Positions 1-9,557 of a stretch of DNA of 64,000 nt are shown here, piece after piece. The stretch's first letter is position 1, and each line of letters opens with the position of its first letter. Source of the stretch: Stratiformator vulcanicus (GTDB lineage: Bacteria > Planctomycetota > Planctomycetia > Planctomycetales > Planctomycetaceae); NCBI RefSeq assembly GCF_007744515.1, contig NZ_CP036268.1:2333712-2397711 (forward strand). Reading direction: 5' to 3'. The notes under the pieces were generated by a model, which worked only from the letters and a program-made list of their open reading frames with translations, ran no database searches and was not told the origin of the DNA. Both the position numbers and the translations under genes were made by a program.

Positions 1-207
1 AGCTTCCGGGTTTCGAATATCTCGGTCGTCCGCATTCGCGATCGCGCTTTTTAAGACTTCTCTTAAGAAACGTGCCCCGCGATTGTGGACATATTTTAAC
101 GCATCCATCGCTTCCCCGGCTTCCATACCGCGGATCAAGTCCGCGAACGGCCGCACTTTGCGGGCGGAAATGCGTGCGTATTTGTGACAGGCTTTGACGT
201 TCGCCAT
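1..207 (-). CDS. rplV: 50S ribosomal protein L22, C-terminus cut off
   Basis: Large-subunit protein lining the exit tunnel. Translating the minus strand from an ATG at 207 gives 69 codons that stay open to the window edge. They begin MANVKACHKYARISARKVRP and include the L22 hallmarks of an early Arg/Lys-rich ISARKVR segment and the R-G-A-x-x-L-x-x-x-L-K-S-A-x-x-N-A helix. The gene follows rpsS by about 60 bases in the usual S10-operon order (S19 then L22). The missing 3' part lies left of the window. The identification is firm, but nothing can be said about the truncated beta-hairpin extension. Confidence 0.93.
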   Translation of the reverse strand, partial: MANVKACHKYARISARKVRPFADLIRGMEAGEAMDALKYVHNRGARFLREVLKSAIANADDRDIRNPEA

Positions 208-270
208 GGCTTAATATTCCGGCCGATTTATCCTGACAAAGAAGCGGTGCGCCTCAAGGATCGGATCGGT

Positions 271-540
271 TTAACGTTTCCCTTTGGCCCCGTGTCCGCG
301 GAACGTTCGCGACGGCGCAAATTCGCCGAGCTTATGTCCCACCATTTCTTCAGTGATATAGACGCTGACGTGCTGCCGCCCGTTGTGCACGAGAAACGTG
401 TGCCCGACAAAGTCGGGTGAGATCGTGCTCGACCGCGCCCAAGTCTTGATCGGAATTTTCGTGCCGTCATCGTTCTGCTGTGCGACTTTGTCGTACAGCT
501 TCGGATCGATGAACGGACCTTTTTTGAGTGAACGCCCCAT
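271..540 (-). CDS. rpsS: 30S ribosomal protein S19
   Basis: Small-subunit head protein that pairs with S13. It has 89 residues, the usual length. It opens with [12 protein letters not shown], carries the central K-T-W-A-R-S-S-x-I-x-P strand and the H-N-G-R-x-H-V-x-V-x-I motif, and ends in the G-x-x-A-P-x-R-x-F-x-G-H tail, all diagnostic of S19. It sits between rplB and rplV in the conserved S10-operon order, about 56 bases after rplB, and is presumably co-transcribed with them. Confidence 0.97.
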   Translation of the reverse strand: MGRSLKKGPFIDPKLYDKVAQQNDDGTKIPIKTWARSSTISPDFVGHTFLVHNGRQHVSVYITEEMVGHKLGEFAPSRTFRGHGAKGKR

Positions 541-596
541 CTGGCTCTCTCAATGACGGCAGCGAATTTCAACGCTGCCAAAATAACGTGGTGAAC

Positions 597-1454
597 TCAA
601 ACTTTCAGTTGGCCGTAGCGCCGTGAACGCCGGCGACGCACGATCGCTTTCGACGAATTCTTTCTGCGTTTTCGCGTCTGCCCGCCCTTGGCCAACTTGC
701 CGGTCGGGCTGCAGGGGTGACGACCGCCCGCATTGCGGCCTTCGCCACCACCCATCGGGTGAGCGACCGGATTCATGGCAGTTCCACGAACTTTCGGGCG
801 ACGACCCATCCAACGGCGTCGACCGGCCTTTCCAAGGCTGATCGCGCTATGTTCGCTGAATCCAACAGCACCGATTGTGGCTCGGCAGTGACTCGGGAAT
901 CGCCGAACTTCGCCGGACGGTAACGTGATCTGGGCCCATTTCCCGTCGCGGGCATTCAAGACCGCTTCGGTTCCGGCACTGCGGCATAACTGACCGCCCT
1001 TGCCGGGACGCAGCTCGACATTATGGATCGTAGTTCCGGGCGGGATGTGCGAGAGCGGAAGACAATTGCCGACCTCGGGATCCGATTCCGGGCCGTTCAT
1101 GACTTTCATGCCGGCAGTCAGCCCCGCCGGGGCGATGATGTATGACTTCTCGCCATCTTCATATTGGATCAGAGCGATCCGTGACGTCCGGTTCGGATCA
1201 TATTCGATGAACAGAACCTCAGCCGGCACGCCGTCTTTAATTCGACGAAAATCGATGATGCGATAAAGCTTCTTATGACCGCCACCACGATGCCGGACAG
1301 TAATCTTGCCCTGGTGGTTGCGACCGGAATGTTTCTTCAAGCGGACCGTCAGCGACTTCTCCGGCCGCTTCTTGCGGTCGGTGATTTCGGCGAAGTCTGC
1401 GACGGTCCCGGCTCGGCGGCCGGGGCTTGTCGGTTTGTAAGCTCGTATTCCCAT
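597..1454 (-). CDS. rplB: 50S ribosomal protein L2
   Basis: Large-subunit protein needed for subunit association and the peptidyl-transferase centre region. It has 285 residues, slightly longer than E. coli L2 (273). The OB-fold segment ([12 protein letters not shown]) and the SH3-like half are clear. The normally near-invariant loop V-D-H-P-H-G-G-G reads V-A231-H232-P-M234-G-G-G. The functionally important first His is kept, while the preceding Asp and the second His are replaced. The C-terminus is very basic. It lies between rplW and rpsS in standard order. The identification is certain; the effect of the substitutions is unknown. Confidence 0.97.
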   Translation of the reverse strand: MGIRAYKPTSPGRRAGTVADFAEITDRKKRPEKSLTVRLKKHSGRNHQGKITVRHRGGGHKKLYRIIDFRRIKDGVPAEVLFIEYDPNRTSRIALIQYEDGEKSYIIAPAGLTAGMKVMNGPESDPEVGNCLPLSHIPPGTTIHNVELRPGKGGQLCRSAGTEAVLNARDGKWAQITLPSGEVRRFPSHCRATIGAVGFSEHSAISLGKAGRRRWMGRRPKVRGTAMNPVAHPMGGGEGRNAGGRHPCSPTGKLAKGGQTRKRRKNSSKAIVRRRRSRRYGQLKV

Positions 1455-1549
1455 GATTCTTAGCTTTCAGCGATCGGCTGTCAGCGATCAGATTCGTTTT
1501 CGTTGCCGTCGCCCACGACTCACATTAAGTCGAGGATCGAACAGCGTTC

Positions 1550-1897
1550 TTAAAAGAATGCGATGCGGTCTTCTTCGTGCAGTTCAACGATCGCTTTTTT
1601 CCACTTGCGGGTATGGCCGATCGCCATCTTATGGCGTCTCGGCTTGCCCTTCCGATTCTGCGTGCGGACTTTGACGACACGCACGCTCCAGATTTCTTCA
1701 ACGGCCCGCCGGATGTCGGGCTTTTCGGCCCGTGCATGGACTTCAAAAGTGTAGGCGTTAAACCGTTCCGAAAGGTGAGTGCCCTTTTCCGTGACGAGCG
1801 GACGGATGATAACCTGGTACGGATCCATGCCCGTACCTTCCGGACGCTTTGCCCTCACCTCGCCGGCTGTCGAAACCGTTGCCTGATTGTCTGCCAT
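1550..1897 (-). CDS. rplW: 50S ribosomal protein L23
   Basis: Exit-site protein and docking platform for trigger factor and SRP. I start it at the ATG at 1897 ([10 protein letters not shown]..., 115 residues). An in-frame ATG at 1927 would add ten residues and lies only 15 bases after the rplD stop. Typical L23 features are present: the P-L-V-T-E-K-G start of the fold, the Y-x-F-E-V-x-x-x-A-x-K-x-x-I-R-x-A-V-E strand-helix, and the basic loop before a K-K-A-I-V-x-L strand. The N-terminal extension of about 30 residues before the fold is longer than in E. coli. Order rplC-rplD-rplW-rplB is kept. Confidence 0.93.
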   Translation of the reverse strand: MADNQATVSTAGEVRAKRPEGTGMDPYQVIIRPLVTEKGTHLSERFNAYTFEVHARAEKPDIRRAVEEIWSVRVVKVRTQNRKGKPRRHKMAIGHTRKWKKAIVELHEEDRIAFF

Positions 1898-1942
1898 GTC
1901 GAACCTCGTCGATCCGTTCTTCCGCAAAAATGCGTTTGCCGA

Positions 1943-2635
1943 TTACGCCGCCGAACCTTCGGGCTGCGTTTGTGCTTCTTCGTCTCGCAACGGCTTCTTG
2001 CCGAGCATCCGATCGAGCGCGTCACTGGTGATCAGCAAATTTCGTTGCCGAAGCAGATCGTACGCGTTCAGATCACAGGCTGGCGAAGTCTCCAACGTGG
2101 CGATGTTTCGAGCCGAACCCCAAAGCACCGGGTCATGAGACCCGATCACCAACAGACAGCTTTTTTCGGAAAGCCCCAGCGCCTCTAGGGCGGCGGTGAC
2201 CGTTTTTGTTTTGTATTCCGAGCAGGGTAGGTCCTCGATGACCGTCGCCTGATCGTCAATGAATTTACTCAGCAGCGCCATCCGCGTGGCCAGCCGAACG
2301 GCCTTCTTGGGCAGCCGATAACTGAAGTCTCGAGGGACTTTGGCGAAGGTGTGACCACCACCCTTGCGGATCGGGCTTCGCTTCGAGCCGGCCCGGGCAT
2401 TACCGGTGCCTTTCTGGCGATACATCTTCTTTTTCGAACCGGCGACCATGCCGCGCGATTTTGTCTGAGCCGAACCAAGGCGTTTGTTGGCGAGATACAT
2501 CACCACCACGTCGTGCAGCAACTGTTTGTTGATGCCCGCGGCCAGATCAGTCGATGCGAACTCGTACGAGCCCGCATCACCGCCCGAAGCGGTTTTGACC
2601 GGCACCTTGATATCTTGGCTGATTGTCTCAGTCAT
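1943..2635 (-). CDS. rplD: 50S ribosomal protein L4
   Basis: Tunnel-constriction protein, and in E. coli the feedback regulator of the S10 operon. It has 230 residues. The basic tunnel loop is visible as K-x-x-x-Q-K-G-T-G-N-A-R-A-G-S, followed by R-S-P-I-R-K-G-G-G-H-T-F and a P-R-D-F-S-Y-x-L-P-K-K stretch, all standard for L4. A C-terminal tail of about 15 residues rich in Gln/Glu extends past the usual end. It follows rplC by about 50 bases and precedes rplW. Whether it regulates its operon here cannot be judged from the sequence. Confidence 0.96.
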   Translation of the reverse strand: MTETISQDIKVPVKTASGGDAGSYEFASTDLAAGINKQLLHDVVVMYLANKRLGSAQTKSRGMVAGSKKKMYRQKGTGNARAGSKRSPIRKGGGHTFAKVPRDFSYRLPKKAVRLATRMALLSKFIDDQATVIEDLPCSEYKTKTVTAALEALGLSEKSCLLVIGSHDPVLWGSARNIATLETSPACDLNAYDLLRQRNLLITSDALDRMLGKKPLRDEEAQTQPEGSAA

Positions 2636-2688
2636 TGTTAATCACCGAGCTAAGGACGATCGTCCGGGCCCGAACTTAAAAACCACGT

Positions 2689-3408
2689 TTACTTTTGCTC
2701 GGCCATCCGCTTCATGCGGTTCTTAGTGCTGTGTCGCAGCACGACATAGCCGCCGTTGGGTCCGGGTACACCGCCACGGACCAATACCATGTTTTGATCC
2801 GCATCGACCCGCACGACCTTCAGGTACCGCACAGTGCGGCGATCATTGCCATACTGCCCGGCCATCTTCGTGCCCTTAATGACGCGAGACGGGTCCGCAC
2901 TCTGGCCGATCGAGCCGACCTTGCGGTGGACCTTCTTCACGCCGTGCGTCGCCCGTTGGCCGGAAAAATTGTGTCGTTTCATAGCTCCGGAGAAGCCGCG
3001 ACCCTTGCTTGTGCCGATCACGTCAATCCGCTCGACACCGTCAAAATGCGCCGCGGTCAACTCTTGCCCGAGTTCCAAGCCGTGCTCTTCACCGTCAGTG
3101 CGAAATTCCCGCAGAATCCGCTTTGGTTCACAATCAGCCTTAGCCGCAAGCTCGACTCCGGCCGATTGGCGGGTCTTTTGACGCTTACTGGCGATGTTGG
3201 CGACGTGGCCTCGTTCGCCACGGGTGGCGACTCGTCGCGGCTTGTCATCGAACCCGATCTGCACGGCTTCGTAACCGTCGCGATCCGCTGTTCGTAGCTG
3301 CGTCACAACGCAAGGACCGACCTCGATCACCGTGACCGGCAAGATCGAGCCGTCTTCACCGTAGACCTGCGTCATGCCGACCTTCTTGCCGAGCAATCCG
3401 ACGGGCAT
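2689..3408 (-). CDS. rplC: 50S ribosomal protein L3
   Basis: Early-assembly 23S rRNA-binding protein. I place the start at the ATG at 3408, giving MPVGLLGKKVGMTQVYGEDG, the usual L3 N-terminus (239 residues). The longer open frame reaching 3471 adds 21 residues unlike L3. The loop that reaches the peptidyl-transferase centre (K-G-R-G-F-x-G-x-M-K-R-H-x-F-x-G) and the G-S-I-G-x-x-x-x-P-x-R-V-x-K-G-x-K-M-A-G-x-x-G motif are intact. The gene lies between rpsJ and rplD in the conserved order, about 130 bases after rpsJ. Confidence 0.96.
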   Translation of the reverse strand: MPVGLLGKKVGMTQVYGEDGSILPVTVIEVGPCVVTQLRTADRDGYEAVQIGFDDKPRRVATRGERGHVANIASKRQKTRQSAGVELAAKADCEPKRILREFRTDGEEHGLELGQELTAAHFDGVERIDVIGTSKGRGFSGAMKRHNFSGQRATHGVKKVHRKVGSIGQSADPSRVIKGTKMAGQYGNDRRTVRYLKVVRVDADQNMVLVRGGVPGPNGGYVVLRHSTKNRMKRMAEQK

Positions 3409-3538
3409 GATGTCAATCCTTTCGAAGCGGCGCGGAAACAATCCGCAGTGTATTGCAGGTGGCAGCAACAACGGGTTCGCCGCAGCCGCTACCGATATTT
3501 GATCAGAGAAAGAACCGAAGACCGGCTCCGTTCAACGA

Positions 3539-3859
3539 TCAGTTGGCCGACATGGCCTTAATTTTGATCTCAACCCCTGCCGGCAAAGACAGCTTGTTGA
3601 GTGCGTCAATCGTCTTGCCCGTTGGCTGAATGATGTCAATCAATCGCTTGTGAGTCCGAATCTCGAACTGCTCGCGTGACTTCTTATCAACGTGCGGACC
3701 GCGAAGAACGGTGTACCGTTCAACCCGGGTCGGCAACGGGATCGGCCCGTGCACGATCGCGCCGGTCTTCTTTGCGGTATCAACAATGTCCGCCGCCGAA
3801 CCGTCCAAGACCGAGTGGTCGTAGGACTCCATTCGAATTCGGATTTTTTCCTGGTTCAC
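3539..3859 (-). CDS. rpsJ: 30S ribosomal protein S10 (GTG start)
   Basis: Small-subunit head protein, also NusE in transcription antitermination. The S10 fold is clear: [11 protein letters not shown] near the start, G-P-I-P-L-P-T in the middle, the loop that contacts tRNA and NusB, and a K-T-I-D-A-L-N-K-L end. The frame is open to 3931, but the extra 24 residues are unlike S10. The GTG at 3859 gives 106 residues ([10 protein letters not shown]...), close to the family length; another GTG lies at 3868. No strong ribosome-binding site picks between them. It heads the S10 part of the cluster after a gap of several hundred bases from fusA. Confidence 0.92.
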   Translation of the reverse strand: MNQEKIRIRMESYDHSVLDGSAADIVDTAKKTGAIVHGPIPLPTRVERYTVLRGPHVDKKSREQFEIRTHKRLIDIIQPTGKTIDALNKLSLPAGVEIKIKAMSAN

Positions 3860-4329
3860 CGCGACCACCGTGCGAAAGTGAAATCGAAACGCCAAGGGTA
3901 TGAGCCGAGGGGCGAAGCCCATCGGCAACATTAACCGGAATGACAGGTTCCGGAGTATCAGGTCACATCACTTCGAGTAACCCGATCCGCCCCTCAGGCG
4001 GCTGCAAGCAACTCTGTTCAAACAAATACTGACCGAAACGGTCAATCCCCGCGTCCTGTCACACAAGTCGCGAGAAAAACCGAAACAGTCAAACCGGACG
4101 GGCTTCCCGTTGGAAGGCGTTCGGCCCGACGCAGATCACTCGAACTCGGCGATCGGTCTCGGGGCGGCGGATTTTGACGAGTGCAGGCGTTTGACGCAAG
4201 CGATCTGACACAGATTTTCAAACGATCGCGGAGGAAAAGTCGGTAATGGCTGTTTCTGTGTCTCAATGAAGGTGGTTTCGGCGATCGATCACACGGCCGT
4301 CAACGCCCGGTGGCGTGCCCAAACGGCGA
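3860..4329. other. Gap between fusA and rpsJ; no tuf gene
   Basis: In many bacteria the elongation factor Tu gene sits here. No EF-Tu-like frame is present, and the open frame on the minus strand at 4042-4266 has low-complexity Arg/Ser/Pro composition typical of a chance frame. A perfect 6-base-pair hairpin with a 7-base loop occurs at 3935-3953, upstream of rpsJ. This stretch could hold a promoter for the S10 part of the cluster, but I could not identify convincing elements. Confidence 0.6.
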
Positions 4330-6420
4330 TCAGCCCAGCATCTCTTCCAAAATGTCGCGCGGAGCTTCATCGTATTTGAGAAGTTCCATCGAGTACGTCG
4401 CCCGACCCTGTGAGAGGCTGCGGACTTGAGTGCTGTACCCGAACATTTGGGAAAGCGCCGCCTCGGCGTCGATCACAACAAGGTCACCGCGCGTTTCGGT
4501 GCCTGTAATCATCGCCCGGCGGGCTTGCAGGTCGGCTTGGATGTTGCCGAGGAATTCGCTCGGTGTGACGACTTCGAGCCGCATTTTCGGTTCCAGAAGA
4601 ACGATATGCTCTTCGATCAGCGCTTCGCGGACCGCTCGGGCAGCGGCGGCTTGTAGGCCGATCTCCGAGGGTGTTCCACCGACCGGGGTCTTCACCGATT
4701 GAATCGTTGCGAGAATGTCATAGAGCGGATACCCGACGATCCCGCCCCCCTTCAATTCATCGAGTACGGCCTGCTTCAACGTCGCTGACTGCTCGTTTGA
4801 GAGGTCTTTTGATTTGTCGATAGCGGAAAGCGGTTGGTCTCCTGCTCGGCGTTCCAAAAGCAGTTCGACCACCGTCTGTTCGCTGACGCCTTCACCCGGC
4901 TGGGATTTTTCAAACTCCCCGGTGCCGCGTAATTTTGCACCCGACTTGATGGTTTCCCGGTAGCTGACACGCGGCTTGTGGACGCGGACGTCGAGTTTGA
5001 AGTCGTTGTGCAGCCGGTTGCGGATGACCTCCAGGTGCAGTTCGCCCATGCCGCTGATGATCGTCTGCCCGGTATCTTCGTTGACGCGTGAATCGAAGGT
5101 CGGGTCCTGTTTGGCGAGTCGGGCCAGGACATCGTTCAATTTTTTCCGTTCGGCACTCGATTCCGGCTCCACCGCCATCGAAATCACGGTTTGCGGAAAG
5201 TGAATCGATTCCAACAGAACCGGCTTATTGGCATCGCACAGCGTGTCTCCGGTGACTGCGTCTTTGGGGCCGACAAGTCCGACGATATTGCCGGCGTGGG
5301 CCTCGTCGATTTTCGTTCGCTGCGATGCCTGAACCTGCCAAATTTGACTGACTAACTCCTTCTTCCCCGTGCGGGGGTTGAGCAACCGGCTGCTGCTTTT
5401 GAGCGTTCCCGAGTAGATGCGGAAGAAGTACAGATCGGCGTGCTGCTCCGCCACGATCTTGAACACGAGACCGGCCACCGGTTCATCCGGGTCGGTGTGC
5501 CGAATGACCGGCCCGGTTTCTTTCTTTGACATCGGGTTCGTCCCCTCGACCGGCGGGCGGTCGAGCGGGCTCGGCAGGTACGCGGCGACGCCATCGAGCA
5601 GAGGTTGAACACCGATGTAATCGAGCGATGAGCCACTGAAGACCGGGTGGAAAGCGCCTTCGAGCGTCCCCTTCCGCAGCAGCGTGCGGACTTGATCGGA
5701 CGGAAGGTCTTCGGATTCCAGGTACGCTTCCATCGCGTCGTCGTCGATCTCGCAGACCGCCTCGAGCAAGAGCTGGCGAGCCTCGGCAGCGCGGTCGGCG
5801 AATTCAGCCGGCACATCTTCGACTTTGAATTCTTTGCCTTGTTTGGCCGGATCGAAATAGTGGGCCTTCATCGCGATCAGGTCGATGATCCCGGAGAAGG
5901 CGTTCGGGTCAGGCGGGGAGCCGGCTCCCATTGGCAAGGTGACCGCCACCGGCTTGCACTGCAGACGGTCGGCGACTTGAGCCATTACGCGGTCAAAGTC
6001 AGCCCCGATGCGATCGAGCTTATTGATGAAGCAGATCCGGGGTACTTTATACTTGTCGGCCTGCCGCCAGACGGTTTCGCTCTGCGCTTCGACTCCCTCG
6101 ACGGCGCTGAAAATTACGACCGCGCCGTCGAGCACTCTTAGACTTCTCTCGACTTCCGCGGTGAAGTCGACGTGCCCCGGCGTGTCGATGATGTTGATCG
6201 TTGTTTCTTTCCACCGGCACGACACGGCGGCGGAGTAGATCGTAATGCCCCGCTCGGCTTCCTCAGGGTCGAAGTCGGTGGTGGCCGTGCCTTCATCCAC
6301 CTGCCCGACCCGGTGTGTGGCGTCGGTGTAGAAGAGGATACGCTCGGTCGTTGTGGTCTTACCCGCGTCGATGTGCGCGATAATTCCGATGTTGCGAACG
6401 TCGTCGAGTGCAGCGGCCAT
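4330..6420 (-). CDS. fusA: Translation elongation factor G, divergent domain IV
   Basis: Ribosomal GTPase of 696 residues. The G domain is canonical: P-loop A-H-I-D-A-G-K-T at about 15-22, D-T-P-G-H-V-D-F, and N-K-L-D-R-I-G. Domains II, III (G-E-L-H-L-E-V) and V (F-G-Y-S-T[10 protein letters not shown]) are recognisable. Domain IV departs from ordinary EF-G. The G-G-x-G-x-Y-G-H-V strand is replaced around residues 496-512, and the tip loop at 577-586 reads [10 protein letters not shown], without the translocation-critical His (E. coli H583). This recalls the mtEFG2/spdEFG2 recycling-type EF-Gs as I remember them. Placement between rpsG and rpsJ is normal for fusA. Membership of the EF-G family is certain; the subfamily is inferred. 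Confidence 0.93.
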   Translation of the reverse strand: MAAALDDVRNIGIIAHIDAGKTTTTERILFYTDATHRVGQVDEGTATTDFDPEEAERGITIYSAAVSCRWKETTINIIDTPGHVDFTAEVERSLRVLDGAVVIFSAVEGVEAQSETVWRQADKYKVPRICFINKLDRIGADFDRVMAQVADRLQCKPVAVTLPMGAGSPPDPNAFSGIIDLIAMKAHYFDPAKQGKEFKVEDVPAEFADRAAEARQLLLEAVCEIDDDAMEAYLESEDLPSDQVRTLLRKGTLEGAFHPVFSGSSLDYIGVQPLLDGVAAYLPSPLDRPPVEGTNPMSKKETGPVIRHTDPDEPVAGLVFKIVAEQHADLYFFRIYSGTLKSSSRLLNPRTGKKELVSQIWQVQASQRTKIDEAHAGNIVGLVGPKDAVTGDTLCDANKPVLLESIHFPQTVISMAVEPESSAERKKLNDVLARLAKQDPTFDSRVNEDTGQTIISGMGELHLEVIRNRLHNDFKLDVRVHKPRVSYRETIKSGAKLRGTGEFEKSQPGEGVSEQTVVELLLERRAGDQPLSAIDKSKDLSNEQSATLKQAVLDELKGGGIVGYPLYDILATIQSVKTPVGGTPSEIGLQAAAARAVREALIEEHIVLLEPKMRLEVVTPSEFLGNIQADLQARRAMITGTETRGDLVVIDAEAALSQMFGYSTQVRSLSQGRATYSMELLKYDEAPRDILEEMLG

Positions 6421-6510
6421 GAAGCACTTTGGTGGTCTGTTGTGACGGGCAAAAAAAACGCGACCGCGGAAGTTCGCGGTCGCGTCGAATTGTAGAAATT
6501 GAAGCGTCGT

Positions 6511-6984
6511 TTAATAAGCGAAGTGGGCAAACGCCTTGTTGGCGTCGGCCATGCGGTGCACGTTCTCGCGCTTCGTCATGGCGGCGCCTTCGCGATTTGC
6601 CGCAGCCAGAAGTTCATCCGACAACGTGAGGTGGCACGGGCGGCCCTTCTTCGAGCGAACCGCTTCCAATAACCAGCGAATCGCGAGCGTCTGCTGACGG
6701 CGGGCACTCACGGGTGTCGGTACCTGATAGGTCGCACCGCCGACGCGCTTCGACCGGACTTCGATCGCCGGCTTGACGTTCTCGATCGCCCGCGTGAAAA
6801 CGTCGATCGGGCTTTCTTCCGGCAGTTTTTCCTTGATGCGATCCAAAGCGTCGTAGAACACGTTGTAAGCCGTGCTCTTTTTGCCGTCATACATCAGGCA
6901 ATTGACGAACTTCTCGGCCAGTTTCGACCCGAATCGCGGGTCCGGCTTCAGCATCGTGCGACTGGCGGTGAAGGACTTGGCCAT
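6511..6984 (-). CDS. rpsG: 30S ribosomal protein S7
   Basis: Primary 16S rRNA 3'-domain binding protein. It has 157 residues, the usual size. Diagnostic stretches are present: D-P-R-F-G-S-K-L near the N-terminus, M-Y-D-G-K-K-S-T-A, the P[17 protein letters not shown] loop, and K-R-E-x-V-H-R-M-A-x-A-N-K-A-F-A-H at the C-terminus. It follows rpsL and precedes fusA by about 90 bases, as in the classical str operon, where E. coli S7 is a translational repressor; no such site was sought here. Confidence 0.97.
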   Translation of the reverse strand: MAKSFTASRTMLKPDPRFGSKLAEKFVNCLMYDGKKSTAYNVFYDALDRIKEKLPEESPIDVFTRAIENVKPAIEVRSKRVGGATYQVPTPVSARRQQTLAIRWLLEAVRSKKGRPCHLTLSDELLAAANREGAAMTKRENVHRMADANKAFAHFAY

Positions 6985-7094
6985 GTTCTATTCGGATCGA
7001 TCTGATGAAAAGTAGAGGGAATGACTGGTAGATGGCGGAAGTTGGCTCGGAGAGTCGTCAGGTCGGAAAGGTCGATCCCCGAGACTCCCGATCG

Positions 7095-7466
7095 CTACGA
7101 CGGCTTCTTCGCCCCGTAGCGGCTGCGGGCCTGCTGGCGGCCGTTGACTGCGAGGGTATCGAGAGAGCCGCGGACGATCTTGTATCGCACACCGGGAAGG
7201 TCACGGACACGACCGCCACGCACGAGCACGATCGAGTGCTCCTGCAGGTTGTGGCCTTCGCCCGGAATGTAAGCGGTGCACTCTTTACCGTTGGAGAGCC
7301 GAACGCGAGCGACCTTCCGCAAAGCCGAGTTCGGCTTCTTCGGCGTGACCGTCTTCACGTTCAGGCAGACGCCGCGCTTTTGCGGGCAACCTTCGAGCAA
7401 AGGCGTTTTGCTTTTCGCGGACTTCTTCTTCCGCGGCTTTCGAACTAATTGATTGATAGTCGGCAT
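7095..7466 (-). CDS. rpsL: 30S ribosomal protein S12 with Arg88
   Basis: Decoding-centre protein. It has 123 residues and is colinear with E. coli S12 from [12 protein letters not shown] to the end. Lys43 and Lys44 in T-P-K-K-P-N-S are conserved. The second drug-related loop reads G-G-R-V-R88-D-L-P-G, where the usual residue is Lys88. The codon is CGT at 7203-7205 on the minus strand. In E. coli and other bacteria K88R mutants resist streptomycin, so a natural low sensitivity is a reasonable inference. It is the first gene of the ribosomal run and is divergent from the pilus locus. Confidence 0.97.
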   Translation of the reverse strand: MPTINQLVRKPRKKKSAKSKTPLLEGCPQKRGVCLNVKTVTPKKPNSALRKVARVRLSNGKECTAYIPGEGHNLQEHSIVLVRGGRVRDLPGVRYKIVRGSLDTLAVNGRQQARSRYGAKKPS

Positions 7467-7853
7467 CGTGTCGAACGCGATTTCCGAAAGAGGTAAATCA
7501 AGACCGTCTCCGCAACTCCTTGCGGGAATCGGGCAGGATAGGGTGGCCGGTTTCAGGCGTCAAGTAACTCAGGCCCCGCATTTCTTGACAGAGCAGCATC
7601 TCGGCGTGAGACTCGACGACGGGGTGATCCCTCACCGGTGCAAACCAGCACTTTCGTGACTGTCGCATCGGCGATTGCGATTTGAGTTGCGAGACCGCGT
7701 CAGCCGGACGCGGCTCGATTCGTTCAAATTTCATCTCCACCGGCGATTTTCGCCTCACTTTCACGTTATTATGTCAGGAACTGCTTTCGCGGTAGTTCCG
7801 AACCACGCGAGATGACCTTCGAGAAGAGTCATCCGTGAATATGCGAGGTCGTC
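7467..7853. other. Divergent intergenic region, rpsL / pilB-like
   Basis: This gap should hold the promoter of the ribosomal run (leftward) and of the pilus locus (rightward). I could not assign promoter boxes with confidence. A minus-strand open frame of 88 codons (7498-7764) ends 31 bases before rpsL. It has no recognisable motif or good ribosome-binding site and I do not call it a gene, though a short leader peptide cannot be excluded. Confidence 0.45.
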
Positions 7854-9557
7854 ATGGCTGAAGACTGGGTCAGAAAATTTCTGAAAGAGGGCGTGATCAG
7901 CGAGGATCAACTCGCCGAAGCCGATCAGGTGGCCAAACGCAAAGGGATTTCGGCTGGCGACGCCCTCGTCCAACTCGGATATCTCGAGCCGTCCGACGTC
8001 GCCTCGGCACAGGCGAGTCAGTATGGCGGCCAGATGGTCGACCTCTCTGATATGGAGATTCCGCCCGCCGCTTTGGAGCTGGTCGCCGAGTCTTTGGCGC
8101 GAGAGCACACGATTATCCCGATCGCTGTGGACGGGAGCAGCGTGAGTATCGCGTTTCACGATCCGTCACGGCTCGACATCGAGGAGAAGCTGAGGTTCAT
8201 CCTCGCCAAGGAAATCGACATCGTCGTGGCCCCGAAAGATCAGATCGAAGCCGCGATCAATCGCTCCTACGGTCAGAATCAGACCGAATCGGTCGACTCG
8301 ATGCTCGCCGAGTTTACCGAAACGCAGATCGATTTCAGTGCGACGGAAGTCAAGCAGGCCACGGCTGACTCGATCGAGGAAGATGATGAGAACGCACCGG
8401 TGGTGAAGCTGGTCAATTTGATCATCTCCGAAGCGGTCAAGATGCGGGCCAGCGATATCCACATCGAGCCGTTCGAAGACCGCGTCCGAATTCGTTATCG
8501 GATCGACGGAAAGCTAATCGAACGCGACAAGGCTCCGCGACGGCTGCTGCCGGCCATCACGTCCCGCGTCAAAATTATGGCGAGGATCGACATCGCCGAG
8601 AAACGCCGCGCGCAAGACGGCCGGATCAAGACGACGACCAACGGCAAGGACTTCGACCTGCGGGTCAGTGTGCTGCCCACCAGTCACGGGCAGGGCATCT
8701 GCCTGCGAATTCTCGATCGCGACAACATCAAGATTGGTATTCGAAACCTCGGGTTCAGTGAAGAGAACTACCGCACGTTTCAGAACATCATTCGGCGACC
8801 GAACGGAATCTTCCTGGTGACGGGGCCGACTGGTTCGGGCAAGACAACGACGTTGTACTCCGCGCTCGGCGAGTTAAACCGGCCCGATAAGAAGGTCATC
8901 ACTGCCGAGGATCCCGTCGAGTATTACCTGCCGGGCATCAATCAGTGCGAGGTCAAAGCGAACATCGGGCTCGATTTCGCGCGGATCATTCGGGCGATGC
9001 TGCGACAGGCACCGAACGTGATTCTGGTGGGTGAGATTCGGGACGTCGAAACGGCCGAAATGGCCATTCAGGCGTCGCTGACCGGGCACCTGGTGTTCAG
9101 CACGCTTCACACAAACGATGCGCCGAGCTCGATTACACGACTGATCGACATGGGCGTGCAGCCGTTTCTTGTCGCATCGAGCGTGATGGCGGTGATGGCC
9201 CAGCGACTCGTGCGGCGGGTCTGCACGAACTGCAAAGAGCCGTACCGGCCCGATGCCTCCGAAATACAGCACTTCACGCTGACCGATGAAGAGCTCTCGA
9301 CCGGCACATTCGTTCGGGGGAAGGGCTGCAAAGACTGCCAGCACACCGGCTACAAGGGCCGACTGGCCGTCTTTGAACTGATGACGATGAACTCGGCAAT
9401 TCGCGAAATGACTTTTCGCAGCGAGCCGGCACAGAACATCCGTCGGCAAGCCCGACTGTACGGAATGAAAACGCTGGTTGATGATGCCCGCGACAAGGCG
9501 TTGACGGGGCTGACGTCTCTGGCGGAAGTGGATCGGCTTTCAAAGGACAGTGACTGA
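7854..9557 (+). CDS. GspE/PilB-type assembly ATPase, first copy
   Basis: Cytoplasmic AAA-like ATPase that powers pilin or pseudopilin assembly. It has 567 residues. Residues about 1-150 form an MshEN-type N-terminal domain. The C-terminal ATPase has Walker A GPTGSGKT at about 324-331, an Asp box (V-I-T-A-E-D-P-V-E-Y), Walker B (L-V-G-E-I-R-D-V-E-T-A) and a His box (S-T-L-H-T-N-D-A). A zinc-binding set C457-x2-C460 and C492-x2-C495 followed by G-Y-K-G-R marks it as GspE/PilB rather than PilT. It opens a plus-strand run continuing with a PilT, a second copy of this family and a platform protein. Pilus versus secretion role cannot be settled from sequence. Confidence 0.92.
   Translation: MAEDWVRKFLKEGVISEDQLAEADQVAKRKGISAGDALVQLGYLEPSDVASAQASQYGGQMVDLSDMEIPPAALELVAESLAREHTIIPIAVDGSSVSIAFHDPSRLDIEEKLRFILAKEIDIVVAPKDQIEAAINRSYGQNQTESVDSMLAEFTETQIDFSATEVKQATADSIEEDDENAPVVKLVNLIISEAVKMRASDIHIEPFEDRVRIRYRIDGKLIERDKAPRRLLPAITSRVKIMARIDIAEKRRAQDGRIKTTTNGKDFDLRVSVLPTSHGQGICLRILDRDNIKIGIRNLGFSEENYRTFQNIIRRPNGIFLVTGPTGSGKTTTLYSALGELNRPDKKVITAEDPVEYYLPGINQCEVKANIGLDFARIIRAMLRQAPNVILVGEIRDVETAEMAIQASLTGHLVFSTLHTNDAPSSITRLIDMGVQPFLVASSVMAVMAQRLVRRVCTNCKEPYRPDASEIQHFTLTDEELSTGTFVRGKGCKDCQHTGYKGRLAVFELMTMNSAIREMTFRSEPAQNIRRQARLYGMKTLVDDARDKALTGLTSLAEVDRLSKDSD

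Noticed and set aside
4042-4266. Frame in the tuf-less gap
   Set aside because: Arg/Ser/Pro-rich random composition and no family resemblance.
7498-7764. 88-codon frame just upstream of rpsL
   Set aside because: No motif, no good ribosome-binding site, and composition like shadow frames elsewhere; kept only as a note on the spacer.
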